Positions 7,969 to 17,588 are shown, numbered from the stretch's first letter. The stretch is DNA of 64,000 bases from Paenibacillus sp. H1-7 (GCF_022354825.1 NZ_CP031168.1:3287501-3351500); one strand, 5' to 3'. Made by a program: numbers and translations. The notes: generated from the sequence alone by a model not told the origin.

Positions 7969-8832
7969 TTATTCCGGCTTAAAGCCTTCCCCGACAACGT
8001 CATGAACCTCGGTAATGATGATGAAAGAACGAGGATCGACGGTTCGGGCGATGTCTTTAAGCCTTTTCATTTCTTGCCGGTACACGACGCAATATACCAT
8101 GTGCTTATGCGTCCGCGAGTAGGCTCCTACCGCTGGAATGAGAGTGGCTCCGCGATCCATATGCTCCGAGATGGCATCTACAAGCTCTTCCGCATGATCG
8201 GTAATGATAGTGAATGCGCGAGCCGCGTAAGCTCCTTCGATAATGATGTCGATCACTTTGGTCGTAATGAATACGACAACGAACGTGTACAATATTTTTT
8301 CCTTCGGAATGAAGAAAAGCGCGGATCCGATGACCAGCGTGTCGAACGCCAGGATGACGCGTCCCATGCTCCAGCCGATCCACTTTTGACCGATAGTGAC
8401 GATAATGTCCGAGCCCCCGGTAGTCCCTCCGTACCGAAACACCAGTCCAAGGCCGACTCCCAAAGTTAAACCGGCATAAGCCGTAACGAGAAAATAATCG
8501 TGCTCCGAGCGGAACGGAACAATCCAGCCGTTATGTATTAGCACCTCCATTACCCACAAGAAGAACGACAATGACAGCGTGCCGATGACGGTATTGTACA
8601 TTGTTTCTTTGCCAAGCACCCTCCAGCCCAAATAAAACAACGGGATATTGATGAGCAGCGTCGTCATCGACGGCGGAACATGGAAAATATAATTCAGCAG
8701 CAGCGCGATCCCGGTAATGCCGCCTTCCATCAATTCATTCGAGATGACAAAATAGTGCAGACCGAACGCATAAATGGCGGTTCCCAGCATAATGGGGCAC
8801 CAAATTTTTAGTTTCTTTGTAAGCAAATCCAT
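7969..8832 (-). CDS. YitT family (DUF161/DUF2179) membrane protein, YpjC-like
   Basis: A YitT-family protein of about 287 residues: five or six membrane helices (first two thirds) followed by a cytoplasmic DUF2179 domain (~205-287, D-P-x-x-F-I-I-I-x-E-V-x-x-V-x-G-x-G-F). I place the start at 8832; GGGAGG lies only 3 bases upstream, and an in-frame ATG at 8865 has no site, so the start is uncertain by 11 codons. In B. subtilis a YitT-type gene, ypjC, sits between ypjB and ypjD; here it is inverted. The family is suspected to be a transporter, with no proven substrate. Confidence 0.85.
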   Translation of the reverse strand: MDLLTKKLKIWCPIMLGTAIYAFGLHYFVISNELMEGGITGIALLLNYIFHVPPSMTTLLINIPLFYLGWRVLGKETMYNTVIGTLSLSFFLWVMEVLIHNGWIVPFRSEHDYFLVTAYAGLTLGVGLGLVFRYGGTTGGSDIIVTIGQKWIGWSMGRVILAFDTLVIGSALFFIPKEKILYTFVVVFITTKVIDIIIEGAYAARAFTIITDHAEELVDAISEHMDRGATLIPAVGAYSRTHKHMVYCVVYRQEMKRLKDIARTVDPRSFIIITEVHDVVGEGFKPE

Positions 8833-9002
8833 TTCCCTCCCGCCCTGCGCAAGGATCCGATTCATGTCAGGTTGTTACTAGTATACCTCATCATTTGGCA
8901 AAAAAAAATTTGTCTTCCCTACCTGTTTGCGTTAACATGGTAAATGGGAATCTAAAACATATATAGCGTTGTACAAAGTGACAAGGTTGGTGAACATACT
9001 CG

Positions 9003-9341
9003 ATGACGGAACGATCGCTTAAGGAACTGCAGCAGGAAGTCGACCAATACATATCGCAATATAAGGAAGGGTATTTCAGTCCGCTGTCGATGCTGGCCCG
9101 GATGTCGGAAGAAGTGGGTGAGCTTGCGCGGGAAGTGAACCACCAATTCGGCGAAAAGCCGAAGAAGCCGACGGAAGAGGACAATTCTATCGAACTGGAA
9201 TTGGGAGATATTTTGTTTATAACGATTTGCTTTGCCAATTCACTCGGAATCGATCTGACGGAAGCGCACGACAAAATCATGCATAAATTCCGTACTCGTG
9301 ACGCGAACAGATGGACAAAAATAAACACCGATAACGAGTAG
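9003..9341 (+). CDS. MazG-like nucleotide pyrophosphohydrolase YpjD
   Basis: A 112-residue single-domain MazG/dUTPase-like hydrolase. E-E-V-G-E-L (~36-41) and E-L-E-L-G-D (~64-69) form the EExxE and ExxD metal sites that cleave nucleoside triphosphates to monophosphate and pyrophosphate. The length and position match YpjD, which sits just before dapB in Bacillus. The specific nucleotide, normal or damaged, cannot be read from the sequence. ATG 9003 follows AAGGTTGGTG. Confidence 0.88.
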   Translation: MTERSLKELQQEVDQYISQYKEGYFSPLSMLARMSEEVGELAREVNHQFGEKPKKPTEEDNSIELELGDILFITICFANSLGIDLTEAHDKIMHKFRTRDANRWTKINTDNE

Positions 9342-9387
9342 AACACATATGCTGTACCATCACCTTTAACTAAAGGAGGATGGGCAG

Positions 9388-9903
9388 ATGGATGGGAAAG
9401 AGCTAGTCAAGAAAGCATACGAAGCCATACTCAGCAATGATTTTGAGCAGGCGATTGTATGGTTCGAGCAGGCGATTGCGATGGAGCCGGACAATGCTGC
9501 CTTTCATTATAGACTATCGATTACTTATGCTAGAAGCAACAAACTCTCCAAAGCGATAGAGCACGCCACCCAAGCAATTCAGCTCGAACCGGAAGAGGAG
9601 CATTTCCGCTATCACCTGCAGCATTTGCGGGCCAAGGAAATCATTCAGCAAGCCGAAAAGTATATTAATGAAAGCGAAGGTCAGGTCTGGATGGCCATAT
9701 CGCTCCTGAAGCAAGCCGTAGCTCTCGATTCTTTGTCATCGGAAGCTTTCTTGCTCCTCGGAATCGCTTATTCCATAGCCAAAGAATACAGTCTCGCGAT
9801 TCAAGCCATTCGAGAGCTGCTGAAGCTCGATCCTCAGCACGAGATCGGCATTCAGCTGTTTGAAGAGTACCGGATGAGGCTAAAACAATATATGCAATCT
9901 TAG
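9388..9903 (+). CDS. TPR-repeat protein
   Basis: A 171-residue all-helical protein with tetratricopeptide repeats: units at residues ~1-35, ~36-68 and ~112-150, with typical A-x-x-x-Y/F-x-x-A-I and L-x-P spacing, plus a degenerate one between. It lacks a signal peptide, so it is cytoplasmic. AAAGGAGG at 9374 gives a strong ribosome binding site. It lies between ypjD and dapB and probably shares their transcript; no such gene sits there in B. subtilis. Likely a protein-binding scaffold; partner unknown. Confidence 0.8.
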   Translation: MDGKELVKKAYEAILSNDFEQAIVWFEQAIAMEPDNAAFHYRLSITYARSNKLSKAIEHATQAIQLEPEEEHFRYHLQHLRAKEIIQQAEKYINESEGQVWMAISLLKQAVALDSLSSEAFLLLGIAYSIAKEYSLAIQAIRELLKLDPQHEIGIQLFEEYRMRLKQYMQS

Positions 9904-9944
9904 AACAATGACATTTCATGTACAAGAAAGGATCATAACAAGCG

Positions 9945-10748
9945 ATGAGTCGAATTAGAGTTGCAGTAGCTGGAGCCAGCGGCCGTATGGGCCGTGAAGT
10001 AGTGAAAATGGTATTGAATGATCCGGATCTTGAGCTGGCGGCAGCCGTAAGCCGTACGTCGGATACGACGATGGATGCCGGCCGGCTCGTTGGTCTGGAG
10101 CCTTGCGGCGTATTGATGAGCAACGATTTGGAATTAGCTCTGGTAGAAGGCAAGCCTGATGTGCTGGTTGATTTCACGGCACCGCATTCGGCTGCAACCC
10201 ATACGGCATTGGCGATTCGGTATAAGGTTCGTCCCGTAATGGGGACAACCGGCTTTACGCCTGAAGATATCGAGAATCTGGACAAGCAATGCAAAGAACA
10301 GGGCATCGGAGGCATCATCGCTCCCAACTTCTCGATCGGCGCCATCTTGATGATGAAGTTTGCTGCGCAAGCAGCTAAATATATGCCTCATCTGGAAATC
10401 ATCGAGTACCACGGTGACCAGAAGCTGGACGCGCCTTCCGGCACGGCGATCAAAACGGCGGAGCTGATATCGGAGAGCCGCCAGGAGCTGCGTCAAGGCA
10501 ATCCTAACGAAGAAGAAACCATTGAAGGATCGCGCGGCGGATTATACAATGGATTTAGAATACATAGCGTTCGCCTGCCGGGAGTATTCGCACAGCAAGA
10601 GGTAATCTTCGGAGCGTTCGGTCAGACGCTGAAGATCCGCCACGACTCGTATGATCGAGCAGGCTATATGCCTGGCGTTAACGTTGCTGTGAAGAAAGTA
10701 ATGGAGTTTACCGGCCTAGTGTACGGTTTCGAGCATTTCATAGACTAA
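9945..10748 (+). CDS. dapB: 4-hydroxy-tetrahydrodipicolinate reductase
   Basis: DapB, 267 residues, reduces 4-hydroxy-tetrahydrodipicolinate with NAD(P)H in the diaminopimelate/lysine pathway, which also supplies peptidoglycan and spore dipicolinate. The nucleotide loop GASGRMG is at 10-16. The signature E-I-I-E-Y-H-G-D-Q-K-L-D-A-P-S-G-T-A carries the catalytic His and Lys; the second His of the usual pair is Gly here, which the family pattern allows. ATG 9945 follows AAAGGATC. Cytoplasmic tetramer. A weak inverted repeat after the stop separates it from mgsA. Confidence 0.96.
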   Translation: MSRIRVAVAGASGRMGREVVKMVLNDPDLELAAAVSRTSDTTMDAGRLVGLEPCGVLMSNDLELALVEGKPDVLVDFTAPHSAATHTALAIRYKVRPVMGTTGFTPEDIENLDKQCKEQGIGGIIAPNFSIGAILMMKFAAQAAKYMPHLEIIEYHGDQKLDAPSGTAIKTAELISESRQELRQGNPNEEETIEGSRGGLYNGFRIHSVRLPGVFAQQEVIFGAFGQTLKIRHDSYDRAGYMPGVNVAVKKVMEFTGLVYGFEHFID

Positions 10749-10839
10749 TTGAAGAGAAACGGACAAAGGACCATGGAGCATGCGGATGACGCATGTGCCG
10801 AGTCCTTGTTTTGTAAGTTATCCAAAGGAGCCGACCAGG

Positions 10840-11265
10840 ATGTCAATGAAGATAGCGTTAATCGCACACGATAGAAAAAAAGAAGAGATGGTTAATTTCG
10901 TCATCGCTTATGAAACGGTGTTCGAGCACCATGAGCTGTATGCGACGGGAACAACCGGCACGCGGATCATGGAGAATACGAGTCTGAACGTGCACCGGTT
11001 CATGTCAGGCCCCCTCGGAGGCGATCAGCAGATCGGAGCGATGGTTGCGACCAATGAGATGGACTTCATCATTTTTCTCCGCGATCCGTTGATGGCGCAG
11101 CCTCATGAACCGGATATCATTGCATTGCTTCGTCTCTGTGACGTTCAAGGGATTCCTGTTGCAACGAATATCGCCACGGCGGAGATTTTGGTAAAGGCGC
11201 TCGACCGCGGAGATTTTGCGTGGAGAGAGCTGGTGCATAAATATAAGCCGGGTATCGAGGAATGA
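10840..11265 (+). CDS. mgsA: Methylglyoxal synthase
   Basis: MgsA, 141 residues, converts dihydroxyacetone phosphate to methylglyoxal and phosphate, a bypass of lower glycolysis under phosphate limitation. His10, the phosphate loop T-G-T-T-G (36-40), G-G-D-Q-Q-I-G (60-66, catalytic Asp62) and His89 match the family. The start is ATG 10840, 9 bases after AAAGGAG; the longer frame from 10780 has no site. Its stop overlaps the bshB1 start by 4 bases (ATGA). Coupling to bacillithiol synthesis makes sense because bacillithiol is used to detoxify methylglyoxal. Confidence 0.96.
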   Translation: MSMKIALIAHDRKKEEMVNFVIAYETVFEHHELYATGTTGTRIMENTSLNVHRFMSGPLGGDQQIGAMVATNEMDFIIFLRDPLMAQPHEPDIIALLRLCDVQGIPVATNIATAEILVKALDRGDFAWRELVHKYKPGIEE

Positions 11266-11960
11266 CCGAACCATTAGATATTCTTATTTTCGGTGCTCAT
11301 CCGGATGACGCGGAAATTGGTATGGGAGGCACCATCTATAAGCATACCTCGGCAGGTTACAAGGTTGGGATCTGCGACTTGACGTTGGCGGAGATGTCCT
11401 CTAACGGTACCGTAGAGATTCGGCAGCAAGAGGCGGCTTTGGCTTCCGAGCTGCTGGGTCTGGCAATGAGGAGCAACCTGGGCTTGCCGGACCGTGGGCT
11501 GTGGATGGGGCCGGATTTGATCCGGATCATTACGCTGGAAATCCGCAAGCATAAACCTAGAATCGTATTTGCACCGTATTGGGAAGACCGTCACCCGGAC
11601 CATATCGCTTGCAGCAAGCTGGTGCAGGAAGCGGTATTTAACGCTAAGCTGCGCCGATACGAGCCCGAAACCGAAGCTCATACGGTGGAGCAGTGTTATT
11701 TTTATTTTATTAACGATGTTGCCGAGTCCGATTTGATCGTAGATATTACAGACAGTCATGACAGCAAGATGCAGGCGCTGCAAGCCTACCGGACGCAATT
11801 TGAAGCTGTCGGGTCCGGCAACGATTTTGTCAACACGCCTCTGAACCAAGGATATTTGGAGCGCGTAGAAGCGAAGGATCGGATGCTCGGGCAGAAACGA
11901 ATGGTGCCTTATGCGGAAGGCTTCGTCAGCAAGCTTCCATATTTAGTCCATTTATTCTGA
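11262..11960 (+). CDS. bshB1: Bacillithiol biosynthesis deacetylase BshB1
   Basis: BshB1, 232 residues, a zinc-dependent LmbE-type deacetylase that removes acetate from GlcNAc-malate, the second step of bacillithiol synthesis. A-H-P-D-D (12-16) and H-P-D-H (111-114) supply the zinc ligands and catalytic Asp. The start overlaps the mgsA stop by 4 bases, so translation is coupled. BshA follows 60 bases later. Some Bacilli carry a second paralogue, BshB2; none is visible in this window. Confidence 0.95.
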   Translation: MTEPLDILIFGAHPDDAEIGMGGTIYKHTSAGYKVGICDLTLAEMSSNGTVEIRQQEAALASELLGLAMRSNLGLPDRGLWMGPDLIRIITLEIRKHKPRIVFAPYWEDRHPDHIACSKLVQEAVFNAKLRRYEPETEAHTVEQCYFYFINDVAESDLIVDITDSHDSKMQALQAYRTQFEAVGSGNDFVNTPLNQGYLERVEAKDRMLGQKRMVPYAEGFVSKLPYLVHLF

Positions 11961-12021
11961 TTCAATGGAAGTCAGTGGGAAATACTAATAAACAGTAACC
12001 ATGAGCAAGGGAGGGAGCCGC

Positions 12022-13191
12022 GTGAAAGATCGGTTGAAAATAGGAATTACCTGTTACCCTACATTGGGAGGATCAGGTGTTGTGGCTACCGAACTAGGCA
12101 AGCTGCTTGCCGAAAAAGGTCATCAGGTCCATTTTATTACTCATAGCATGCCTTTCCGCTTAGGAAAATTCGATAAAAACATTTATTATCATGAAGTGGA
12201 AGTCAACGATTATTACGTATTCAAATATCCTCCGTACGACTTGTCGCTTGCAAGTAAATTGGCGCAGGTGGTCCAGCTGGAGGAATTGGATCTATTGCAC
12301 GTTCATTATGCGATTCCGCATGCCGTATGCGCGCTGCTCGCCAAACAAATGGTCAACGACCGGATCAAGGTGGTTACGACTTTGCACGGGACCGATATTA
12401 CGGTATTGGCCCAGGATGAATCGTTGAGCGATCTGATCCGCTATGCAATCAACCGTAGTGATGCCGTTACGGCGGTATCCAAGGATTTGATTCAGGAAAC
12501 GCGCAATCTGCTGTCCATTGATAAGCCAATTGATCTGGCGTATAACTTTGTAGATAAACGAGTCTATTATCCGCGGGAGGTTTCGGCATTACGCAAGGAG
12601 TTCGCGCATCCCGACGAGAAGATTCTCATACATATTTCCAATTTCCGCCCTGTCAAACGGGTAACGGACGTAGTGGAGGTATTCGACCGGATCAGCAAGG
12701 ACGTTCCGTCCCGGCTTCTATTCGTTGGCGAGGGGCCGGAGCTGTCCAAAGTATTGTGCAAAGTGAAGGAGAAGGGACTGCTGGATCGGGTTACCTTCTG
12801 CGGCAAGCAGGATGATGTCGCTCAATTGCTCTCGCTATCCGATGTCATGCTGCTTCCATCCGAGAAGGAGAGCTTCGGTCTAGTAGCGCTGGAGGCGATG
12901 GCTTGCGGCGTACCGTCGGTCGCTTCGAATGCCGGAGGGATTCCGGAGCTGATTACGCACGAAGAGACCGGATTCTTGGCCGAAATCGGCGATGTGGATC
13001 AAATGGCGCATTATACGAAAATGCTGCTGACCGATCCGGGCTTGTACGAGAAGATGAGAGAAGCTTGTCTTTATAGAGCGCGGTATACATTCTGTAATGA
13101 CATCATTACTAGGCAGTACGAGGAAATCTACTATCGCGTGCTGGGAATCCCCATGCCCGACGAGCTCAAGTTGAAACCATTGAACTGTTAA
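12022..13191 (+). CDS. bshA: Bacillithiol biosynthesis glycosyltransferase BshA
   Basis: BshA, 389 residues, a GT4 retaining glycosyltransferase that joins UDP-GlcNAc and L-malate as the first step of bacillithiol synthesis. The N-terminal I-G-I-T-C-Y-P-T-L-G-G-S-G loop and the C-terminal E-S-F-G-L-V-A-L-E-A-M-A-C-G nucleotide site are intact. The start is GTG 12022, 6 bases after AAGGGAGGG; the ATG at 12001 lies upstream of that site. Family proteins begin at this point too. It shares an operon with mgsA, bshB1, cca and birA. Confidence 0.95.
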   Translation: MKDRLKIGITCYPTLGGSGVVATELGKLLAEKGHQVHFITHSMPFRLGKFDKNIYYHEVEVNDYYVFKYPPYDLSLASKLAQVVQLEELDLLHVHYAIPHAVCALLAKQMVNDRIKVVTTLHGTDITVLAQDESLSDLIRYAINRSDAVTAVSKDLIQETRNLLSIDKPIDLAYNFVDKRVYYPREVSALRKEFAHPDEKILIHISNFRPVKRVTDVVEVFDRISKDVPSRLLFVGEGPELSKVLCKVKEKGLLDRVTFCGKQDDVAQLLSLSDVMLLPSEKESFGLVALEAMACGVPSVASNAGGIPELITHEETGFLAEIGDVDQMAHYTKMLLTDPGLYEKMREACLYRARYTFCNDIITRQYEEIYYRVLGIPMPDELKLKPLNC

Positions 13192-13204
13192 AACGGGGGT
13201 CGGC

Positions 13205-14509
13205 ATGAAGGAAGCTTTGGAAAAGGGAGCTTATGAAGTGATTGAAACGCTTCATAAGAACGGATTTGAAGGGTACCTGGTCGGCGGCTGCGTCCGCGAT
13301 CAATTATTGAATCGGCCAGTGAAGGATTACGATATCGCGACTTCGGCGCGTCCGGAGCAGGTTGAGCGTATGTTTGCCAGAACGATTCCGACCGGGATTC
13401 AGCATGGAACCGTAACGGTAGTGATCCAGGGGCAGCCCTATGAAGTAACGACATTCCGCAAAGAGGACGCTTATGAAAACTATAGGCGTCCTGCGGAAGT
13501 TGAATATATCGACAGCCTGTATGAGGATTTGCGGCGCAGAGATTTCACGATGAACGCCATGGCGCTGGATCGCGAACGCAAGCTGATCGATCCTTTTGAC
13601 GGTGAATCCGATATGAAGCGGGGCATTCTTCGATGTGTCGGCAATGCCGACGAGAGGCTTCAGGAGGATGCGCTGCGGATGCTTCGCTGTATCCGGTTCG
13701 CATCAGAATATGCTCTCGAAGTAGAGGCGGCCACTTGGGATGCATTGTGCAGGCTGGCTCCGCTGCTCCAGCATATTGCAATGGAGCGGGTACGGATGGA
13801 GCTGGAGCGAATGCTGTCGGGATCATCGCCCAACCGAGCTATTGACCTTTTGGCGGCGAGTGGAATTTTGCGGTACAGCAAAATTCCGCTCCTTCTTGCA
13901 TCTCTCGGATCCTTGAAGGAACCAGCGGATTTAAGCAAGCTGAAGGGGCCGCTCAGAAGGTGGGCCTATGTCTATTTGCGACTAGGCGCTTCAGCGGATC
14001 AAACCGAGGAAGAACTACGAAGCTTGACGTTCTCGAAGCAGCAGATCGACGAGGTGCGGCATATCGTTGGAGCAGCCGTCTATGTTGGGGAAGGCTTGTC
14101 TCAGCATCCTTCTGAACCGATAGAGAAGGTTGCGGCGATGGTATGGAAGCTTGCCGCCATCCGCCATGGCAAACCGGCGATGGAAGCGTTGCATGACATT
14201 TTGTCCATGAACCTTCAAGTGCTTCTCGCTTTGGGGGGATCGGACGAAAGCGCAGCATATTGCATGAGATCTGGAATGCAATGGCTGGAGGAAATGCCGG
14301 TAGACAAGGTGGCTTCCCTGCAGCTGAGCGGCGGTGAGCTTATAGCTGCTATTGGGCAGCCGGCGGGACCGTGGGTGGCTCAGACTTTGCAGCACTTGGT
14401 CAAGCAAGCCGCACTCGGACAAGTTGCTAATGACAAAAGTGCGCTATTAGATGAAGCGGCACAATATGCAGCAAATAATAAGGAAAGTGATAACCGTGGC
14501 CATACATGA
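13205..14509 (+). CDS. cca: CCA-adding tRNA nucleotidyltransferase
   Basis: A class-II tRNA nucleotidyltransferase of 434 residues that builds or repairs the 3' CCA end of tRNAs. Motif A has G-G-C-V-R-D (27-32) and the two carboxylates in D-Y-D (41-43). R-R-R-D-F-T-M-N-A-M-A forms motif B/C, and E-D-x-L-R-M-L-R-C-I-R-F-A motif D/E. The C-terminal body is helical as usual. ATG 13205 follows AAACGGGGG. Its end overlaps birA by 14 bases, which indicates coupling. Confidence 0.95.
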   Translation: MKEALEKGAYEVIETLHKNGFEGYLVGGCVRDQLLNRPVKDYDIATSARPEQVERMFARTIPTGIQHGTVTVVIQGQPYEVTTFRKEDAYENYRRPAEVEYIDSLYEDLRRRDFTMNAMALDRERKLIDPFDGESDMKRGILRCVGNADERLQEDALRMLRCIRFASEYALEVEAATWDALCRLAPLLQHIAMERVRMELERMLSGSSPNRAIDLLAASGILRYSKIPLLLASLGSLKEPADLSKLKGPLRRWAYVYLRLGASADQTEEELRSLTFSKQQIDEVRHIVGAAVYVGEGLSQHPSEPIEKVAAMVWKLAAIRHGKPAMEALHDILSMNLQVLLALGGSDESAAYCMRSGMQWLEEMPVDKVASLQLSGGELIAAIGQPAGPWVAQTLQHLVKQAALGQVANDKSALLDEAAQYAANNKESDNRGHT

Positions 14510-15485
14510 ACAACTGCTTCAAATGTTCGAGGCGCGTCCGGATGAGTTTCTGTCCGGCGAAGAGCTGAGCATGACCTTGAACTGCAGCCGGACGGCGATC
14601 TGGAAGCACATTGAGCGACTGCGCCAGGAAGGCTATGAATTCGAAGCCGTCTCGCGTAAAGGGTACCGTCTTGTAGGAAAGCCGGCTCGACTGGATATAC
14701 CAAGCTTGCTGTCCCGCCTGCAAACAAAGAGCTTCGGCAAAACGATCCGCTATTTCGACGAGGTTGATTCGACGCAGATCGTTGCTCGCGAGCTTGTCGC
14801 TAAGGGAGCCGAGGAAGGCACCTTGGTCATTGCGGAGCAGCAAACGTCCGGCAGAGGCCGGCTGGGGCGCAAATGGCATTCGCCCAAAGGCAAAGGCATA
14901 TGGATGAGCATCCTGCTGAAGCCGCGAATTCCGCTGCAGTTCACTCCTCAGCTCACATTGCTGGTGGCGGTAGCGCTTTGCCGTTCGCTGCGCCAGACGA
15001 CAGGTTTGCAGATTGGTATAAAGTGGCCTAACGATCTGCTGATCGAAGGTAAAAAAATTAGCGGCATCTTGCTCGAATCGAGCGCGGAGGACGAGAATTT
15101 GCAATTTGTCGTCGCGGGTATCGGGATCGGCGTCAATCTGAAGCAGGAAGATTATCCGGATGACGAGCTGAGGGCCAAAGCGACATCGCTGGCCATAGCC
15201 GCAGGCAGGGAATGGAATCGCGAGGACATCTTATGCCAGTTCCTGCAGGAGCTGGAGTCATTGTACACGCTGTATCACGAGCAGGGCTTCGGACCGATTA
15301 AGCTGCTGTGGGAAGCGCTCAGCGTATCTCTTCAGCGCTCGATCCGGCTGCAGACGCCGAAAGGCGTGTCGGAAGGATTCGCGGTCGGACTGCACGACTC
15401 CGGCGCCATCACCGTGCGATTGCCGGACGGGAGCTTGACCAACTGGTATTCTGGAGATATTCAGTTTGCTACGCCGGATGCATAA
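14496..15485 (+). CDS. birA: Biotin-protein ligase/biotin operon repressor BirA
   Basis: A bifunctional BirA of 329 residues: an N-terminal winged helix-turn-helix (~1-60, with S-R-T-A-I-W-K-H-I recognition helix), a biotinyl-AMP synthetase/ligase core with G-R-G-R-L-G-R (~119-125) and K-W-P-N-D, and a C-terminal SH3-like cap. It attaches biotin to carboxylases and represses biotin genes. The start is GTG 14496 behind AAGGAAAGTG, inside the end of cca; the longer frame from 14451 has no site. Confidence 0.94.
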   Translation: MAIHEQLLQMFEARPDEFLSGEELSMTLNCSRTAIWKHIERLRQEGYEFEAVSRKGYRLVGKPARLDIPSLLSRLQTKSFGKTIRYFDEVDSTQIVARELVAKGAEEGTLVIAEQQTSGRGRLGRKWHSPKGKGIWMSILLKPRIPLQFTPQLTLLVAVALCRSLRQTTGLQIGIKWPNDLLIEGKKISGILLESSAEDENLQFVVAGIGIGVNLKQEDYPDDELRAKATSLAIAAGREWNREDILCQFLQELESLYTLYHEQGFGPIKLLWEALSVSLQRSIRLQTPKGVSEGFAVGLHDSGAITVRLPDGSLTNWYSGDIQFATPDA

Positions 15486-15499
15486 TGTCGAAAAAAAGG

Positions 15500-15527
15500 T
15501 TCCCAAACTTGAAAAGTCTGGTATACT
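15500..15527 (+). promoter_or_regulatory. Extended -10 promoter before the panB leader
   Basis: TTCCCA (15500-15505), a 16-base spacer and TATACT (15522-15527) with TG one base before it (15519-15520) form an extended -10 promoter. Transcription would start near 15534, about 250 bases before panB, and run into a strong terminator. Confidence 0.55.
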
Positions 15528-15533
15528 GTAAGT

Positions 15534-15715
15534 ATCAAGGTGATATCCGCGAGGAATCACACTTGTACTTGCTTGTATGGCTTTATCTGGACAACTTTAT
15601 AGCTTTACCTGGAATATGTCGGATTCTGCTCTGAGCCTAACGGACCGAGACAGAAGGATCATATGATTTTTTTTGCATGTGAACCTTTTAGCTCTCGAGG
15701 GCTAAAAGGTTTTTT
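15534..15715 (+). ncRNA. Candidate untranslated leader or small RNA upstream of panB
   Basis: A stretch of about 180 bases without a gene, bounded by an extended -10 promoter and a strong terminator. Bases TCCG and AGG near its 5' end can pair with CCT and CGGA near 15636-15643, which would close a long structure, and ATCATATGAT followed by eight T (15659-15674) may be a first weak terminator. It has no recognised riboswitch core. Either a small RNA or a panB attenuator leader; which one cannot be decided here. Confidence 0.4.
15682..15715 (+). terminator. Strong terminator/attenuator before panB
   Basis: AACCTTTTAGC (15682-15692) and GCTAAAAGGTT (15701-15711) are exact complements around an 8-base loop; the T run goes to 15715. 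It lies 64 bases before the panB start and 197 bases after the birA stop, so it ends either the birA transcript or the separate leader RNA. Confidence 0.88.
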
Positions 15716-15778
15716 AGTTCATACTAAAACTAACCTTGGCCTTTGTAGTTAAAATTCAATGGAGAGGTGTGTTGTTAG

Positions 15779-16633
15779 ATGGAAAAACGCAAACCGGTCA
15801 CTACGTCGAAATTAAAAAAAATGAAAACGGATGGCGTTCCTATTTCGGTAATAACGGCATACGACTATCCTTCCGCTGTATTGGCTGAGGAAGCGGGCGT
15901 GGATGTCATTTTGGTCGGCGATTCATTAGGAAATGTCGTGCTTGGTTACGACTCCACCGTACCGGTAACCTTGGACGATATGGTATATCATACCCGGGCG
16001 GTCGTAAGAGGAGCCAAGTCTACTTTCGTCGTGGCGGATTTGCCGTTCATGACCTACCATGGAAGCATCGATCAAACGCTGCGCAATGCGGCTCGCCTTA
16101 TGCAGGAAGGGGTAGCCCATGCGGTCAAAATGGAAGGCGGAGCGGAGATCGCCGAAGCTGTCGCAGCCTGTACGCGTGCCGGTATTCCAGTGATGGGGCA
16201 TATCGGCTTGACGCCTCAATCGATTCATCAGATCGGCGGATATAAAATCCAGGGAAAAAACTCAGAGTCGGCACGCAAGCTGCTTGAGGATGCAAAAGCG
16301 TTGGAGCAGGCTGGAGCTTTTGCCGTAGTACTGGAGCTCATGACGGAGCAATTGGCCGCGCATATTTCCGAAGAGCTCTCGATCCCTACGATCGGTATCG
16401 GAGCAGGGCCGCATTGTGACGGACAAGTGCTGGTATTTCACGATGCGCTCGGCTACGCCTCCAACATTGTGCCGAAAAGGTTCGTTAAAGAATATGCTTC
16501 CATTGGAGACACGGTTCGAAAAGGCTTGATAAAGTATGTGGAGGAAGTAAAAAACCGTGAGTTTCCGGCGCCAAGCCATTCCTTCCAAATGGAAGAGGAA
16601 GTTGCGGAATTTTTATACGGAAGCAAGAAATAA
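15779..16633 (+). CDS. panB: 3-methyl-2-oxobutanoate hydroxymethyltransferase
   Basis: PanB, 284 residues, transfers a hydroxymethyl group from 5,10-methylene-THF to ketoisovalerate to give ketopantoate. It is a TIM barrel with the metal-binding Asp in V-G-D-S-L-G-N (~47-53) and D-L-P-F (~81-84), and E-G-G plus the K-M-E Lys near 117-122. Length is standard. ATG 15779 follows GGAGAGG. It is the first gene of panBCD; a terminator upstream makes attenuation possible. The THF link to folD elsewhere in the window is metabolic only. Confidence 0.96.
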   Translation: MEKRKPVTTSKLKKMKTDGVPISVITAYDYPSAVLAEEAGVDVILVGDSLGNVVLGYDSTVPVTLDDMVYHTRAVVRGAKSTFVVADLPFMTYHGSIDQTLRNAARLMQEGVAHAVKMEGGAEIAEAVAACTRAGIPVMGHIGLTPQSIHQIGGYKIQGKNSESARKLLEDAKALEQAGAFAVVLELMTEQLAAHISEELSIPTIGIGAGPHCDGQVLVFHDALGYASNIVPKRFVKEYASIGDTVRKGLIKYVEEVKNREFPAPSHSFQMEEEVAEFLYGSKK

Positions 16634-16653
16634 ATCGGGGGGGCGAAGAAACG

Positions 16654-17535
16654 ATGCAAACGACCAAAGAAATGAAAGTGCTCCATAGCGTAAATGAAAT
16701 TCGCCAAGCGGTTCGCGCGGCGAGAGCCGGGCGGCCGACCGTCAAGGTTGGCTTCGTGCCTACGATGGGCTATCTCCATAAAGGACATGCGAGCTTGCTG
16801 GAGGCAGCGCGCAAGAAGAGCGACATCGTAGTCCTGAGCATATTCGTTAATCCTCTGCAGTTCGGTCCCAATGAAGACTTCTCGCGATATCCGCGCGACG
16901 AGCAAAGAGATTTGGCTCTTGCTAAGGAAGCGGGCGTCGATTTCGTATTTCTGCCGTCGGTAGACGACATGTATCCGCGGCCGACCAAGACGATCGTATC
17001 GGTGTCGGAAGTAACCGATCGTTTGTGCGGAGCATCGCGTCCGGGGCATTTTGACGGAGTGGCTACCGTAGTTACGAAGCTGTTCAATATGGTGCAGCCC
17101 GACTTTGCGTTCTTCGGGATGAAGGACGCTCAGCAGGTCGCCGTCATTCAGCAAATGGTGGATGATCTGAACATTCCGGTCGATATCATTCCTTGTCCTA
17201 CCTTAAGAGAAGAGGACGGCTTGGCGATGAGCTCGCGCAATGTGTATTTGCAGCCGGAGGAACGCAAGCAGGCACTGGTGCTGTCTTCCGCATTGAGACT
17301 CGCCGAGCGGCTCGTTAAAGAGTCTAATGGAACAATAGCGGCGGAGGAACTGCAGGCAGCCGTCAAGCAGCATATTGAGCAGTCTCCGCTTGCGCAAATC
17401 GATTACGCCGATGTTTTGACGTATCCTTCATTGGAGCCGGTAACCGATTTGAAGGCAGTGTCGAGCATCATCGTCGCGTTGGCGGTTAAGTTCGGTAAAA
17501 CAAGGTTAATTGACAATACCATCATTCAGTTGTAA
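16654..17535 (+). CDS. panC: Pantothenate synthetase
   Basis: PanC, 293 residues, condenses pantoate and beta-alanine using [16 protein letters not shown] (~33-45) holds the HxGH-type nucleotide motif, F-F-G-M-K-D-A-Q-Q is conserved, and M-S-S-R-N is the KMSKS-equivalent loop. The start is ATG 16654, after GGGGGG near 16640; the panB stop is 20 bases away. Pantothenate from this pathway feeds coenzyme A. Normal full-length enzyme. Confidence 0.96.
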   Translation: MQTTKEMKVLHSVNEIRQAVRAARAGRPTVKVGFVPTMGYLHKGHASLLEAARKKSDIVVLSIFVNPLQFGPNEDFSRYPRDEQRDLALAKEAGVDFVFLPSVDDMYPRPTKTIVSVSEVTDRLCGASRPGHFDGVATVVTKLFNMVQPDFAFFGMKDAQQVAVIQQMVDDLNIPVDIIPCPTLREEDGLAMSSRNVYLQPEERKQALVLSSALRLAERLVKESNGTIAAEELQAAVKQHIEQSPLAQIDYADVLTYPSLEPVTDLKAVSSIIVALAVKFGKTRLIDNTIIQL

Positions 17536-17588
17536 TTTATACGAAGCCGGTTTTCTATTCAGAAAACTTCTTACAGGAGGTTCAACTC

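Noticed and set aside
10767..10812. Terminator between dapB and mgsA
   Set aside because: GCATGCG/CGCATGT and AGGAC/GTCCT can pair, but the helix is interrupted and the T tract is weak, so I did not list it as a feature.
15541..15560. GGTGATATCCGCG in the panB leader as a T-box antiterminator motif
   Set aside because: It resembles the T-box GGGTGGNACCGCG only in part, it lies at the 5' end of the leader instead of next to the terminator, and no specifier loop is seen; panB is also not an aminoacyl-tRNA-linked gene.
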